A DNA stretch of 64,000 bases from Agromyces mediolanus (GCF_014648575.1 NZ_BMRJ01000001.1:1074316-1138315), one strand, 5' to 3'. Counted from the stretch's first letter, positions 27,997 through 36,873 are shown. Notes: a model not told the origin generated them from the sequence alone. Made by a program: numbers and translations.

Positions 27997-29358
27997 CTAG
28001 GCGATCACGTCGAGGCCGGTGCCGAGCGGCATCGGTCCGGTGGGGACGGGGGTCAGGGCGAGGGTGCGCGCGGGCGCGGCGGCGGCGCGCGGCTCCTCGG
28101 CGGGGGCGGCGGTGCGGGCGTCGTCGCCGGCCTGCCGTCCGCCGTCGCGGTCCTGCGGGGCGAGGTCGAGCGAGCCGGAGAGGCCGGCGGCCGCACCGTC
28201 GCGGCGGAGGTCGCCGAGCGCCTGGCGCAGCGCCTCGCGGCCCGCGTCGTTCGGGGCGTGCAGCTCGACGCGCACGTGCCCGTCGGCGCCGACGACGGCC
28301 CGCACGGTGACCGGGCCGAACTCCTCGGGGGCGACGCGCACCGAGACGAGATGCTCGCCGGGTCCGCGGCGGGCGAGGGAGACGAGGTGGCCGCCGAGCT
28401 GCTCGGCGAGCGGCGGGGCGGTCGCGGCGGATGCCCCGGTGGGGGCCGCGGCGGGTGCGGCAGGCGCCGCGGGTGCGGTGACCGCGACCGGTGCGGGCGG
28501 CGCGGATGCCGCGAGCGAGGTGATCCCCTCGCCCGTCGGCGTCGTGGCCGGCGTCGCGGGGGCGGTCGCGGATGCCGAGGGTGCGGCCGCGCCGGGCACG
28601 GTCGAGCCGGGCGGCGGAGGGGATGCCTCGGCCCCGGCGCGAGCGCGCTCCGTGCCGTCGGCGGTGGCCTGGCCCTGACGCGCCGCTGCGGCGGGGTCGG
28701 CGGGCGCCGCACCGCTCGCGTTCGCCGACGTCGGCGCGGTGCTCGACGGGGAGCCGTCCGGCGCCTCGCCGTTCGCGCCGCCGCCGAGCCCGGGGCCCGG
28801 CTGGCCGCCGAGCCCGTCGCCGGCGACGCCGTCGGCGGGCCCGGCGCCGGCGACGCCCAAGGCGCTGACCGGCGTGCCGGCCGAGGTGCTGCTCGCCGCC
28901 TCGCCGTTCGCGGCCGTCCTCGCAGCAGACGCGGGCGCCGAAGCAGCGGCCGAGGCGATCACGGCATCGGCCGCAGCGTCGCCGTCGCCCGCGCCGCTCA
29001 CGACGAGCGCGCCGTCCTGGACTGCGCCGGGCTCGGCCTGCGGCAGCCCGAGCCCGGGCTCCGCGGCGGGAGCCGGAACGGGAGCCGTCGGCGCGAAGGC
29101 CGCGGGGAGTGCGGCGGCGAGGGATGCATCGAGGGTCGCCTCGCTCGCCGGTTGCTGCGCGGTGCCGGTGCCGCCGTCGGGCGCCGGGCCGGTTCCCGGG
29201 CCCGAAGCGGTGCCCGAGGCGTCCGGCTGCTGCGCGGTGCCCGCGACGCCCGCGAGCGCGGCCGCGAAGCCGCCGTCGTGGGCCCCTGCGCTGCTCGCGG
29301 GGCCGCCCGTCCGCGCGGCGGGGGCGGGCGCGGGGAGCGCGGGGGCGATCGCGGTCAT
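27997..29358 (-). CDS. fliK: Hook-length control protein FliK
   Basis: A 453-residue protein with an extremely Ala/Pro/Gly-rich N-terminal 300 residues, the expected disordered ruler region, and a C-terminal Flg_hook domain (HLVSVRVAPEEFGPVTVRAVV, RVELHAPNDAGREALRQAL). FliK measures the hook and triggers FlhB specificity switching. The start ATG at 29358 overlaps the NlpC/P60 gene stop. Low complexity makes the ruler part unalignable, but domain order and neighbours are clear. Confidence 0.9.
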   Translation of the reverse strand: MTAIAPALPAPAPAARTGGPASSAGAHDGGFAAALAGVAGTAQQPDASGTASGPGTGPAPDGGTGTAQQPASEATLDASLAAALPAAFAPTAPVPAPAAEPGLGLPQAEPGAVQDGALVVSGAGDGDAAADAVIASAAASAPASAARTAANGEAASSTSAGTPVSALGVAGAGPADGVAGDGLGGQPGPGLGGGANGEAPDGSPSSTAPTSANASGAAPADPAAAARQGQATADGTERARAGAEASPPPPGSTVPGAAAPSASATAPATPATTPTGEGITSLAASAPPAPVAVTAPAAPAAPAAAPTGASAATAPPLAEQLGGHLVSLARRGPGEHLVSVRVAPEEFGPVTVRAVVGADGHVRVELHAPNDAGREALRQALGDLRRDGAAAGLSGSLDLAPQDRDGGRQAGDDARTAAPAEEPRAAAAPARTLALTPVPTGPMPLGTGLDVIA

Positions 29359-30236
29359 GCGGCGCTCCGGAGGATGGCCTGCAGCTGGGCCGCGGCGACG
29401 AGGTCGCCGAGCCCGCCGGCGCCCTGCGCAGCCGTGCCGAGGCCGGAGCCGAGCGAGCCGAGGCCGGCGCCCGCTCCGAGGCCGGAGCCGAGCCCGGAGC
29501 CGAGCCCGCCCGTGCCCCCGAGCCCGAGCAGGGCGCTGAGCATCCCGGCCGTCCCGAGCCCGGTGAGCCCACCGCTCGACGAGGCCAGCAGCGCCTGCAG
29601 CTGCGCCGCGAGCTCCGCGCCGCCGAGCGCGCCGGCTCCCGCCGGGGCCGCCGCCGGAGCGGCCGCGGCGGGCTGCCCGGCATCCGGCACGACCCGGCGG
29701 ATCGTCAGCACGTCCGACTCGTCGAGGTAGTTCTTCTGGTACGAGACCGTGCGGCCCTCGTACGGCGCGTGCACGATCATGCCGTCGCCCGCGTAGATCA
29801 CGACGTGGTCGGCATTGTTCGTGATGATGAGGTCGCCCGGCTGCGCCTGCGCCATCGACGGCACCTCGACGCCGAGATCGGTCTGCAGCGAGACGCGGCG
29901 CTCCGCGTCGATGCCGAACTTCGCGAGCACCTGCTGCACGAGGCCCGAGCAGTCGACGCCGGAACGGTCGTTCCCGCCGAGTACGTACGGCACGCCGACC
30001 CAGGTCTTCGCCTCGGCGACGAGGTCCTCGCCGGTGACGCCCTGGGCGAGCGATCCGCTCCGCTCGAGCGACGCGCCGGAGGCGGCGTTCGCGGCGGCGG
30101 TCCCGTTCGCGCCGAGCGCGGCGAGCAGCGCCTGGGCGAAGGCGGTGCCGTCGCTCGCGGCGGTCTGGCGGCCCTGCAGCGCGGCGACGGTCTGGCTGAT
30201 CTCCTGCATTCGGGCGACGGCGTCGACGGCGGCCAT
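29355..30236 (-). CDS. NlpC/P60 peptidoglycan hydrolase of the flagellar operon
   Basis: A 293-residue protein with an NlpC/P60 domain at about residues 70-185. It shows VDCSGLVQQVL (catalytic Cys), ADHVVIYAGDG (His) and IVHAPYEG. An N-terminal helical segment precedes it, and a Gly-Leu-rich tail (GLGSGLGSGLGAG) follows. It lies between fliJ and fliK with overlaps on both sides. Its place suggests local cutting of the wall for rod passage, the job of the FlgJ muramidase domain in proteobacteria. It has no signal peptide, so export by the flagellar route is plausible but inferred. Confidence 0.85.
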   Translation of the reverse strand: MAAVDAVARMQEISQTVAALQGRQTAASDGTAFAQALLAALGANGTAAANAASGASLERSGSLAQGVTGEDLVAEAKTWVGVPYVLGGNDRSGVDCSGLVQQVLAKFGIDAERRVSLQTDLGVEVPSMAQAQPGDLIITNNADHVVIYAGDGMIVHAPYEGRTVSYQKNYLDESDVLTIRRVVPDAGQPAAAAPAAAPAGAGALGGAELAAQLQALLASSSGGLTGLGTAGMLSALLGLGGTGGLGSGLGSGLGAGAGLGSLGSGLGTAAQGAGGLGDLVAAAQLQAILRSAA

Positions 30237-30658
30237 CACTCCTCCCCTCCGCGGGCACGACGCCCGTTCGCGATTTCGTCCAGTCGGTTCTGTTCGACGC
30301 GCAGCTCGGTCTCGAGCTCGGCCTCGACGTGCGCGGCCTCCATGCGTTCGAGGGTGCGCACGCGGCGGCGCGCCTCGTCGTGCGTGAGCTTCGCCTCGTC
30401 GACCTCGGCCGCGAGCAGGGTGCTCGCGGCGAGGAGCTCGGCGAGCATCGCCTCGCTCGAGGCCCGCGCCGCGGCGATCGCGCGCAGGGTCTCGAGCTGC
30501 GTGCCCGGCTCGCCGTACGCGGAGAGCTCGCGCTGCGCCCTGGCGCGCAGGGCCTCGCTGTCGCGCAGCTTCGCGGTGCGCGAGGCGAGCACGCTCGCGG
30601 TGCGCTCCTCCTGCACCCGGCGCACCCGCAGCAGGCCGTCCAAGCGGAATCCCTTCAT
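30236..30658 (-). CDS. fliJ: FliJ-like export chaperone
   Basis: A 140-residue, almost entirely helical, highly charged protein with coiled-coil spacing (EERTASVLASRTAKLRDSEALRARAQREL; RRRVRTLERMEAAHVEAELETEL). Position right after fliI and the coiled coil identify FliJ, which acts as the central stalk of the FliI ATPase ring. The sequence alone is weakly conserved. The start overlaps the fliI stop (ATGA), and its stop overlaps the NlpC/P60 start (TGATG). Confidence 0.85.
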   Translation of the reverse strand: MKGFRLDGLLRVRRVQEERTASVLASRTAKLRDSEALRARAQRELSAYGEPGTQLETLRAIAAARASSEAMLAELLAASTLLAAEVDEAKLTHDEARRRVRTLERMEAAHVEAELETELRVEQNRLDEIANGRRARGGEE

Positions 30659-31971
30659 GCCGCGGCACCTCCGATCGCAGCGACGAGCGCCGCGAGGGCG
30701 GCGGTGGTCTGCTCCAGCGGCGTCGACTCGCCCAGCCGTTGCCCGAGGAACGCGTCGATCGCGTGCTCGTTCGCGAGCGCCGCGTCGACGAGCGGGTTGG
30801 CGCCGGGCTGGTACGCGCCGACGTCGATGAGGTCCTGCGCCTGGGTGCGGGCGGCGAGGGCGCGCCGCAGGGCGGCGGCGTCGGCGAGTTCCGCGGGCGG
30901 GGTGATCCGGCCGGCGACACGGGAGACGGAACCGAGCACGTCGACCGCGGGGTAGCGCCCGGCCACCGCGATGCGGCGATCGAGCACGACGTGCCCGTCG
31001 AGCAGCGACCTGGCCTGGTCGGCGATGGGCTCGTTGTGGTCGTCGCCGTCGACGAGCACCGTGTAGAGCCCGGTGACCGAGCCGCTCGTGCCGGCGCCGG
31101 CGCGCTCGAGGAGCCGCGCGAGCAGCGCGAACGTCGAGGGCGGATAGCCGCGCGTCGCGGGCGGTTCGCCGGCCGAGAGGCCGACCTCGCGCTGCGCCAT
31201 GGCGACGCGGGTGAGGGAGTCCATCATGAGCACGACGTGCGCGCCGCGCTCGCGCTCGTGCTCCGCGATCCGGGTGGCGAGCTGCGCGGCGCGCAGGCGC
31301 ATCGGCGCGGGCTCGTCGGCCGTCGCCACGACGACCACCGAGCGCGCGAGGCCGGCGGGGCCGAGGTCGTCCTCGAGGAACTCGCGCACCTCGCGGCCGC
31401 GCTCGCCAATGAGCGCGATGACCGAGACCTCGGCCTCGGAGCCGCGGGCGATCATCGACAGCAGGGTCGACTTGCCGACGCCCGAACCGGCGAAGAGGCC
31501 GAGCCGCTGGCCGCGGCCGAGCGGCACGAGGGCGTCGAGCACGCGCACCCCGGTCTGCAGCCGCCGGTCGATGCGGGCGCGGTCGAGCGGCGGGGGCGAG
31601 GGATGCCGGAGCGGCACCTGCGCCTCGGCGCGGATCGGGCCGCGGCCGTCGATGGGCCGGCCGAGCCCGTCGATCACCCGGCCGAGGAGGCCGCGGCCGA
31701 CGGGGGCGGTCGCCGTGCCCGCGACGCGGTGCACGGGCAGCCCGACGGCGGGGGCGTCGAGCGGGGTGAGCAGCATGCACGATGCCGCGCCGGGGCGCAC
31801 GGCGACGACCTCCGCGGAGGCGCCGCCGAGCTCGACGACCTCGCCCACCGCGAGCGGCAGACCCTCGACCTCGAGCGCGAGACCGACGGCGCTGCGCACC
31901 CGGCCGAGGCGGGCGGGTCGGGCCGCGCCCAGGGCGGAGCGGAAGGCAGGGGCGTCGAGGAGCGTCGTCAT
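30655..31971 (-). CDS. fliI: Flagellar export ATPase FliI
   Basis: A 438-residue F1-type ATPase. Walker A is GLFAGSGVGKSTLL (about residue 163), followed by VIALIGERGREVREFLEDDLG and Walker B VVLMMDSLTRVA; GEPPATRGYPPSTFA is the family signature. It supplies ATP hydrolysis to unfold and deliver export substrates with FliH and FliJ. The first bases overlap the fliH stop by 4 bp. Confidence 0.97.
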   Translation of the reverse strand: MTTLLDAPAFRSALGAARPARLGRVRSAVGLALEVEGLPLAVGEVVELGGASAEVVAVRPGAASCMLLTPLDAPAVGLPVHRVAGTATAPVGRGLLGRVIDGLGRPIDGRGPIRAEAQVPLRHPSPPPLDRARIDRRLQTGVRVLDALVPLGRGQRLGLFAGSGVGKSTLLSMIARGSEAEVSVIALIGERGREVREFLEDDLGPAGLARSVVVVATADEPAPMRLRAAQLATRIAEHERERGAHVVLMMDSLTRVAMAQREVGLSAGEPPATRGYPPSTFALLARLLERAGAGTSGSVTGLYTVLVDGDDHNEPIADQARSLLDGHVVLDRRIAVAGRYPAVDVLGSVSRVAGRITPPAELADAAALRRALAARTQAQDLIDVGAYQPGANPLVDAALANEHAIDAFLGQRLGESTPLEQTTAALAALVAAIGGAAA

Positions 31972-32570
31972 CGCGACTCCCGGATGGCACGGCGGGCCCG
32001 GTCGAGGGCCGCGGCGATGCGGGCGTCGACGAGCCCGTCGGGCAGCTCGGCGACGGCGTCCGCCTCGCCGAGGGCGGCGTCGGCGACGAGCTCGAGGTGC
32101 TCGGGGGCCGCGGCGGCGACGCGGGCGAGGGCGGCGGGATGCATCCGCACCCGCGTGACGAGCGCCGCGTCGTCGTGGTCGAGCGCCCGGGCGAGGGCCG
32201 CCCGGGCCGCCCCGTCGGGGTCGGCGGCGAGCTCGGCGCCGAGCACCGTCTCGGCGAGGGCGAGCGCACCCTCCGCGAGCTGCCGCTCGGCCGCGGCGAG
32301 CACCGGCAGCGCCGCCGCTTCGAGCGCCGTGCGGGCGAGCACGAGCGCCTCGATCGCGGCCCGGTGCTCGGCGTCGCGGCGCGCCTCGCGCTCGGCGGCC
32401 TGCGCGGCGATCGCCGTCAGCAGCTCCTCGCGCTCGGCCTCGGTGCGTCGGCGGGCGGCCGCGAGCCCCTGCGCGTAGCCGCGCTCCTCGGCCGCGGCAT
32501 CCGCCTCGCCCTGGCGCCCGATGCGCGGGAAGTCGATCGTGCCGAACGCGGCCTCACGAGACGAACTCAT
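31968..32570 (-). CDS. fliH: FliH-like export ATPase regulator
   Basis: A 200-residue Ala/Glu/Arg-rich helical protein with a long coiled coil (residues about 25-90) and a C-terminal segment similar to the FliH/V-ATPase E-subunit stalk (ALALAETVLGAELAADP, RVRMHPAALARVAAAAPEHLELVAD). FliH holds FliI at the C-ring. The gene overlaps fliG by 17 bp and fliI by 4 bp. Naming relies on domain pattern plus position. Confidence 0.88.
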   Translation of the reverse strand: MSSSREAAFGTIDFPRIGRQGEADAAAEERGYAQGLAAARRRTEAEREELLTAIAAQAAEREARRDAEHRAAIEALVLARTALEAAALPVLAAAERQLAEGALALAETVLGAELAADPDGAARAALARALDHDDAALVTRVRMHPAALARVAAAAPEHLELVADAALGEADAVAELPDGLVDARIAAALDRARRAIRESR

Positions 32571-33570
32571 CGGCGTCCCCTCGCTGCACGGTGATCCGGC
32601 CCTCCTCGGCGAGCTCGCGGATGGTGCGCACGAGCTCGGAGCGCGCCTCCTCGACCTGCGAGACGCGCACCTGGCCGAGCAGCTCGACCTCGGAGTTCAG
32701 CAGCTCGCGGTTGCGCTCCGAGAGGTTGGCGCGGATCTTCTCCTCGACGGCGGCGGGCGCCCCGCGGAGGGCGAGGGCGAGCACGCCCATGTCAATGCCG
32801 CGCACGATGAGCTGCACATCGCGGTCCTCGAAGCGCACCAGGTCGGTGAAGGTCAGCAGTCGGCTGCGCACCTCGGCGGCGAGCTCGGGGTTGCGCTGCT
32901 CGAGCGCCTCCAGCACGGCCTTCTCGGTCGCGACCGGGGCGCGGTTGATGATGTCGACGAGCGGCTGCACGCCGCCGGTCACCTCGGCGGCGCTGCGCGG
33001 CGAGATCATCGAGGCGGCGCGCGACTTCAGCACCTGGGAGACGATGGCCACGGCGGCGGGCGTCGCGCTCGACAGCCCGGCGATGCACTCGGCGACGTCG
33101 GCCCGGCGCACGTCGGGCAGCGCCGCGAGGATGTTCGAGGCCTGCGGGGTGCGCAGGTGGGTGAGCACGAGGGCGACGGTCTCGGCCATCTCGGCCTCGA
33201 GCAGCGAGATGACCTGGGCGGGCTCGGCGGCGTCGAGGAACTCGAAGGAGCGCCCGGCGAGCGAGGAGGCGACGCGGTTCATCACGCCGGTGGCGCGCTC
33301 GCTGCCGAAGGAGGACTCGAGCAGCCCCTCGGCGACGTCGAGGCCGCCGCGGGCCGCGAGCCGGCCGCGCATGGCGAGCTCGTGGAACTCGGCGATCGCG
33401 TGGTCCGCGGCGTCGAGGTCGACGCGCTGCAGCCGGATGATCTCGGCGGCGATCTCCTCGGCCTCGGTCTCGCTGAACTCCTTCAGCAGCGCGGCCGCCT
33501 GGTCGCGCTCGAGGTTCATCAGCACGAGGGCGACCTTCTGGGCGCCCGTCATCGTCGCGGCGTCGTTCAC
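32554..33570 (-). CDS. fliG: Flagellar motor switch protein FliG
   Basis: A 338-residue rotor protein of standard size. The N-terminal part binds FliF, the middle holds LVLTHLRTPQASNILAALPDVRRADV, and the C-terminal torque domain has charged residues (VRFEDRDVQLIVRGIDM, RANLSERNRELLNSEVELLG) that interact with MotA. It connects the MS-ring to the C-ring and sets rotation direction with FliM. The start overlaps the fliF stop. Confidence 0.96.
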   Translation of the reverse strand: MNDAATMTGAQKVALVLMNLERDQAAALLKEFSETEAEEIAAEIIRLQRVDLDAADHAIAEFHELAMRGRLAARGGLDVAEGLLESSFGSERATGVMNRVASSLAGRSFEFLDAAEPAQVISLLEAEMAETVALVLTHLRTPQASNILAALPDVRRADVAECIAGLSSATPAAVAIVSQVLKSRAASMISPRSAAEVTGGVQPLVDIINRAPVATEKAVLEALEQRNPELAAEVRSRLLTFTDLVRFEDRDVQLIVRGIDMGVLALALRGAPAAVEEKIRANLSERNRELLNSEVELLGQVRVSQVEEARSELVRTIRELAEEGRITVQRGDADEFVS

Positions 33571-35135
33571 CCGGCGCTCCGATCATCGAGCATGGCGCGC
33601 AGCAGCTTCGCGGTGCGCTCGGGGTCCTGCTGGGCCATCCGGGCGATATCGCTGCGGCGGCTCTCGGCCGGGTCGGGGCCGATCGGCTCGGTCGGCGCGT
33701 CGAGGGCGATGGGCTCCGGCGCGGACTCGAGCACCTGCGTGTAGTGCGGCACGGCCTCCTCGAGCTCGAGCGGCTCGCGGCGCGGGCGCAGGCGGCGGGC
33801 GATGACGATCGCACCGACGATCCCGACGACGAGGGTCACGAGGGCGATGGCGCCCCAGCGGATGAGCTCGGCCATGCGGTCCTGCTCGGCCTGCGCCTCG
33901 GCCGAGCGCAGCGCCTCGGTGGCCCGCTCGGAGTCGGCGGTGCTGAAGTCGACGAGCTCGACGTTCACGGCGTCGCCGCGCTGGCGGTCGATGCCCGCGG
34001 CGGCGGCGACGAGGTCCTGGATCGCGTTCGAGGAGAGCCCCTTCGCCGCGGTGCGGTCGATCGCGACGGACACGGTCTGCCTGGCGACGGCGCCGGCCGG
34101 GATGCTGCGGGTCTCGGTGACCTTGTCGACGGCGTTGTTCTGCACCCGCTGCTCCGAGGTGTACGTGCCGTCGCCGCCGGTGCCGCCCGGGACCGCGATG
34201 TTGTCGGGGCCGAGCACGCCCGCCTGGGCGCCGCCCGTGCCGGTGTAGGTCTCGGTGTTCACCGACTCGTTGAGCGCCGGGGTGTCCTCGGCTCCCTCGA
34301 AACGCTCGGTCGTCACCTCGGCGGACTCGTCGCTGATCGTCGCGGCGACGGCCACGCTGGAGTTGCCCGAGCCGACGATCCGGTCGAGCATCTGCTGCAC
34401 GGCCGTCGTGGTGCGGGTCTCGTAGTCGGCCGCGCGGCTCTCGGCCCCGCCGGATGCGCCGACGCCGACCGCGGACAGCACGTTGCCGTTCGCGTCGACG
34501 ACCGCGACGTCCTCGGCCTTCATCCCCTCGACCGCGGCGCTCGTGAGGTGCGTGATCGCGTTGACCTGCGTCGTCGAGAGCGTCGTGCCGGCGTCGGTCT
34601 CGATGAAGACGGATGCCGTCGGGTCGACCTTCTCGGAGACGAACACGGTCTCCTCGGGCAGCGCGAGCTGCACTGAGGCGGAGCGCACGTCCTTCATCGC
34701 CTTGATCGTCGACGCGAGCTCGCCCTCGATGGCGCGCTTGTACGTCACCGACTGCTGGAACGAGGAGGTCGTCATGCCGAGGTCGTCGAGCAGCGCGTAG
34801 CCGCCGCCGTCGGAGTTCGCCGGGAGGCCGGCCGAGGCCGCCTTGATGCGCTCCTCGTAGACGACCTGCTCGGGCACGAGCACCGTGGTGCCGCCGTCGG
34901 CGAGCTCGTAGGGCACGTTGCCGGAGCGCAGCTGCTCGACGACGGCGCTCGCGTCGGAGCCGGACAGCCCGCTGAACAACGGCGTGTACGACGGCTTCGT
35001 GAGCCAGGCGGCAAGCCCGACGACGCCGAGCACGAGCAGGCCGACCGCGAGCACGGCGAGCACCCGCTGCGCGGTGCTGAAGCCGCCGACGAACGCACCG
35101 ATCCGCGCGAGCCCGGCCTTGACGGGGGCGGGCAT
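33567..35135 (-). CDS. fliF: Flagellar MS-ring protein FliF
   Basis: A 522-residue protein with membrane helices at about residues 25-48 and 430-452 flanking the ring-building domains (TPLFSGLSGSDASAVVEQL, LPEETVFVSEKVDPTASVFIE, ITHLTSAAVEGMKAEDVAVVD). The C-terminal tail binds FliG. FliF is the base on which export apparatus and rotor assemble. The ATG overlaps the fliE stop by one base (TGATG). Confidence 0.97.
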   Translation of the reverse strand: MPAPVKAGLARIGAFVGGFSTAQRVLAVLAVGLLVLGVVGLAAWLTKPSYTPLFSGLSGSDASAVVEQLRSGNVPYELADGGTTVLVPEQVVYEERIKAASAGLPANSDGGGYALLDDLGMTTSSFQQSVTYKRAIEGELASTIKAMKDVRSASVQLALPEETVFVSEKVDPTASVFIETDAGTTLSTTQVNAITHLTSAAVEGMKAEDVAVVDANGNVLSAVGVGASGGAESRAADYETRTTTAVQQMLDRIVGSGNSSVAVAATISDESAEVTTERFEGAEDTPALNESVNTETYTGTGGAQAGVLGPDNIAVPGGTGGDGTYTSEQRVQNNAVDKVTETRSIPAGAVARQTVSVAIDRTAAKGLSSNAIQDLVAAAAGIDRQRGDAVNVELVDFSTADSERATEALRSAEAQAEQDRMAELIRWGAIALVTLVVGIVGAIVIARRLRPRREPLELEEAVPHYTQVLESAPEPIALDAPTEPIGPDPAESRRSDIARMAQQDPERTAKLLRAMLDDRSAG

Positions 35136-35461
35136 CAGGCCTGCATCCGCATGATCTCGTTGAACGCCTCGACACCCTTGTTGCGCACGGCGGCGACGAG
35201 CTCGAGCGTGACGGCCGCGCGCGAGGACGCGAGCGTGGCCTGGTGGATGTCGGTGAGGTCGCCCGTGACGGCCTTCAGCGCGAGCGTCTTCGACTCGGCC
35301 TGCAGCGCCTGCGCGCCGTCGACGGCGCCGAGCACGCCCGCGAAGGCTGCGCCGCCGGTGCCGGCGACCCCGCTCGTGCGGCTCGCGTCCGCCTCGAGGT
35401 AGCCGCTCTGCGCCACCGCCTGCACACCGGCCTGCACGCCGTTCACTCCGGGGATGGGCAT
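35135..35461 (-). CDS. fliE: Flagellar MS-ring/rod junction protein FliE
   Basis: A 108-residue protein. Its C-terminal half (ALKAVTGDLTDIHQATLASSRAAVTLELVAAVRNKGVEAFNEIMRMQ) is the conserved FliE helix pair. The N-terminal half is Gly/Ala-rich. FliE joins the rod to the MS-ring and is the first exported rod part. One-base overlaps on both sides fix start and stop within the flgB-flgC-fliE series. Confidence 0.93.
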   Translation of the reverse strand: MPIPGVNGVQAGVQAVAQSGYLEADASRTSGVAGTGGAAFAGVLGAVDGAQALQAESKTLALKAVTGDLTDIHQATLASSRAAVTLELVAAVRNKGVEAFNEIMRMQA

Positions 35462-35853
35462 CAGCTGCGTCCGATCTGCAGGGCCGACATGTAGGTCTCG
35501 CGGGCGCGGTCGACGACGGCCGCGTTCGCCTGGTAGCCGCGCTGCGCCATGATCAGCGAGCCCATCTGGCTGGACAGGTCGATGTCCGGGTACCGCACGT
35601 AGCCCTCCGCGTCGGCGAGCGGGTGCGCCGGCTCGTAGACCATGCGGCCCTCGGCGTCGCCGTACGCGGCGCCCTGCACGTACACGCCGGAGGTGCCCTC
35701 GCCGGCCTGGGCGATGACGTAGCGCGCCTGGAAGGCGTCGCCGTTCGTCGGCGTGGCCGTGTTGATGTTGGCGAGGTTGTCCGAGACCGCGTCGAGCCAC
35801 TTGCGGTGCACGGTCAGAGCGGAGCCGGCGATGCCGATCGCGTCGAAGGTCAT
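35461..35853 (-). CDS. flgC: Proximal rod protein FlgC
   Basis: A 130-residue rod protein with the N-terminal axial motif (TVHRKWLDAVSDNLANINTA) and C-terminal axial motif (DLSSQMGSLIMAQRGYQANAAVVDRARETYMSALQIG). YVRYPDIDLSSQM is FlgC-specific. It stacks between FlgB and the distal rod. The stop overlaps the fliE ATG. No gene for a distal rod protein (FlgF/FlgG) is present in this window. Confidence 0.95.
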   Translation of the reverse strand: MTFDAIGIAGSALTVHRKWLDAVSDNLANINTATPTNGDAFQARYVIAQAGEGTSGVYVQGAAYGDAEGRMVYEPAHPLADAEGYVRYPDIDLSSQMGSLIMAQRGYQANAAVVDRARETYMSALQIGRS

Positions 35854-35866
35854 GGGGTCCTCCGGG

Positions 35867-36211
35867 TCATCCGTTGGTGCGCATCGCGGTGCGCAGTGAG
35901 GTGAACTGGCCGTTCGCGGCCTGCGCCGCGAACTGGTACCGCAGCACGGTGTCGATGTTCGACAGCGTCTCGGTGTCGAGGTTGACGTTGTTGCCGTTGA
36001 GCTTGGTCGGCTCGAGCGAGTTCTGGGTGGTCGCGCGCACGCGGCCGTCGCCGGCCTCGATGGAGGCGGCGAGGGCGTCCTCGAACTGGACGCGCTTGGC
36101 CGTGTAGAACGGCGTGTTCACGTTCGCGATGTTGTTTGCGATGGCCCGCTGGCGCTCGGCGAGGCCGTCGAGCGCGCTCGCGAGGGCGAGCGAGGAGACG
36201 GATTCGAGCAC
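35867..36211 (-). CDS. flgB: Proximal rod protein FlgB
   Basis: A 114-residue rod protein with the FlgB N-terminal pattern (LDGLAERQRAIANNIANVNTPFYTAKRVQFEDAL) and the C-terminal stretch NLDTETLSNIDTVLRYQF. The start is GTG at 36211, directly behind a strong GGGAGG ribosome site. It is the first gene of the basal-body/hook operon that runs to flgE; a sigma-28-type promoter lies 68 bp upstream. Confidence 0.95.
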   Translation of the reverse strand: MLESVSSLALASALDGLAERQRAIANNIANVNTPFYTAKRVQFEDALAASIEAGDGRVRATTQNSLEPTKLNGNNVNLDTETLSNIDTVLRYQFAAQAANGQFTSLRTAMRTNG

Positions 36212-36279
36212 GATCCTCCCAGGGTGCGTGGTGGGGGCCGATCCCTGGCCTCGTCTCGAGCGATCCGTGCTCGAAGGTC

Positions 36280-36310
36280 ACTCTCGGTCGCGGGTGCCGC
36301 CGCCGTTAGC
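36280..36310 (-). promoter_or_regulatory. Sigma-28 (FliA-type) promoter of the flgB operon
   Basis: In coding orientation GCTAACGG stands 16 bp before ACCGAGAGT. The first 13 bp at the -10 end (plus strand ACTCTCGGTCGCG) are identical to the fliC site, and the 31-bp spacing is shared by all four sites. It lies between the hairpin that ends the filament operon and flgB. Confidence 0.75.
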
Positions 36311-36347
36311 TGCGGTGCCGCTCGGGTGCGCGGGGTGTGCACCGGGT

Positions 36348-36416
36348 GGGAGGAGATTCGCACCGCGGGAGGATGATTCGGCCGCTGGCATCCTCCCGAC
36401 GGGACGATCTCCTCCC
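36348..36416 (-). terminator. Nested hairpins ending the filament operon
   Basis: Outer inverted repeat GGGAGGAGAT / ATCTCCTCCC (36348-36357 with 36407-36416) encloses an inner one CGGGAGGATG / CATCCTCCCG (36366-36375 with 36389-36398). It sits just after the small gene following fliS and before the flgB promoter, so it likely separates the two operons. Confidence 0.65.
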
Positions 36417-36459
36417 GGAGGGCAGGGAGGCCGGACCGGAGGAGAGAGGACGGGGCCGC

Positions 36460-36873
36460 TCAGGCGGTGGCGTCGAGGTAGGCGGGGCGCGGGGCGGAGG
36501 ATGCCGCGGCCCCCGCCGCACCGAGCCGGGCGAGCTCGGCGGCGGTGTCGTCGCGGTCTCGGCGCAGCTCGGCGGCGCGCGCGTCGATCCGCTCGCGCAG
36601 GGCGGCGGCCCGGGCGGCGAGCTCGGCGGGCAGACGGTCGAGTCCCGCGGGCTCGGGGAGCGTGGCGGGGCCGTCCGCCGCGAGCGCCAGCTCCAGCTCG
36701 TCGAGCCATCGGGCCCAGCCCGTGGGCGGCTCCGAGGCGGCCGCCCCCAATGCGGCCGTCTCCGAGGCATCCGCTCCCGCGCCGAGCTGCGCGGCCGGAT
36801 CGAGCTGCTCGGCCGGATCGTGCTGCTCGGCCGGATCGTGCTGCTCGGCCGGGCCGGTCGGCTCAGCCGACAC
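36460..36873 (-). CDS. Small helical protein after fliS, possible FliT/FlgN-like chaperone
   Basis: A 137-residue protein of unknown family. The start is GTG at 36873, overlapping fliS by 11 bp. Residues 8-31 hold a tandem hexapeptide repeat (PAEQHD, three and a half copies). The rest contains a Trp-rich point (GWARWLDELELAL) and a long predicted coiled coil (LPAELAARAAALRERIDARA, then ELRRDRDD). FliT and FlgN chaperones are also small and helical and follow fliS in many operons, so a filament-cap or hook-junction chaperone role is plausible. No sequence signature confirms it. Confidence 0.6.
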   Translation of the reverse strand: MSAEPTGPAEQHDPAEQHDPAEQLDPAAQLGAGADASETAALGAAASEPPTGWARWLDELELALAADGPATLPEPAGLDRLPAELAARAAALRERIDARAAELRRDRDDTAAELARLGAAGAAASSAPRPAYLDATA

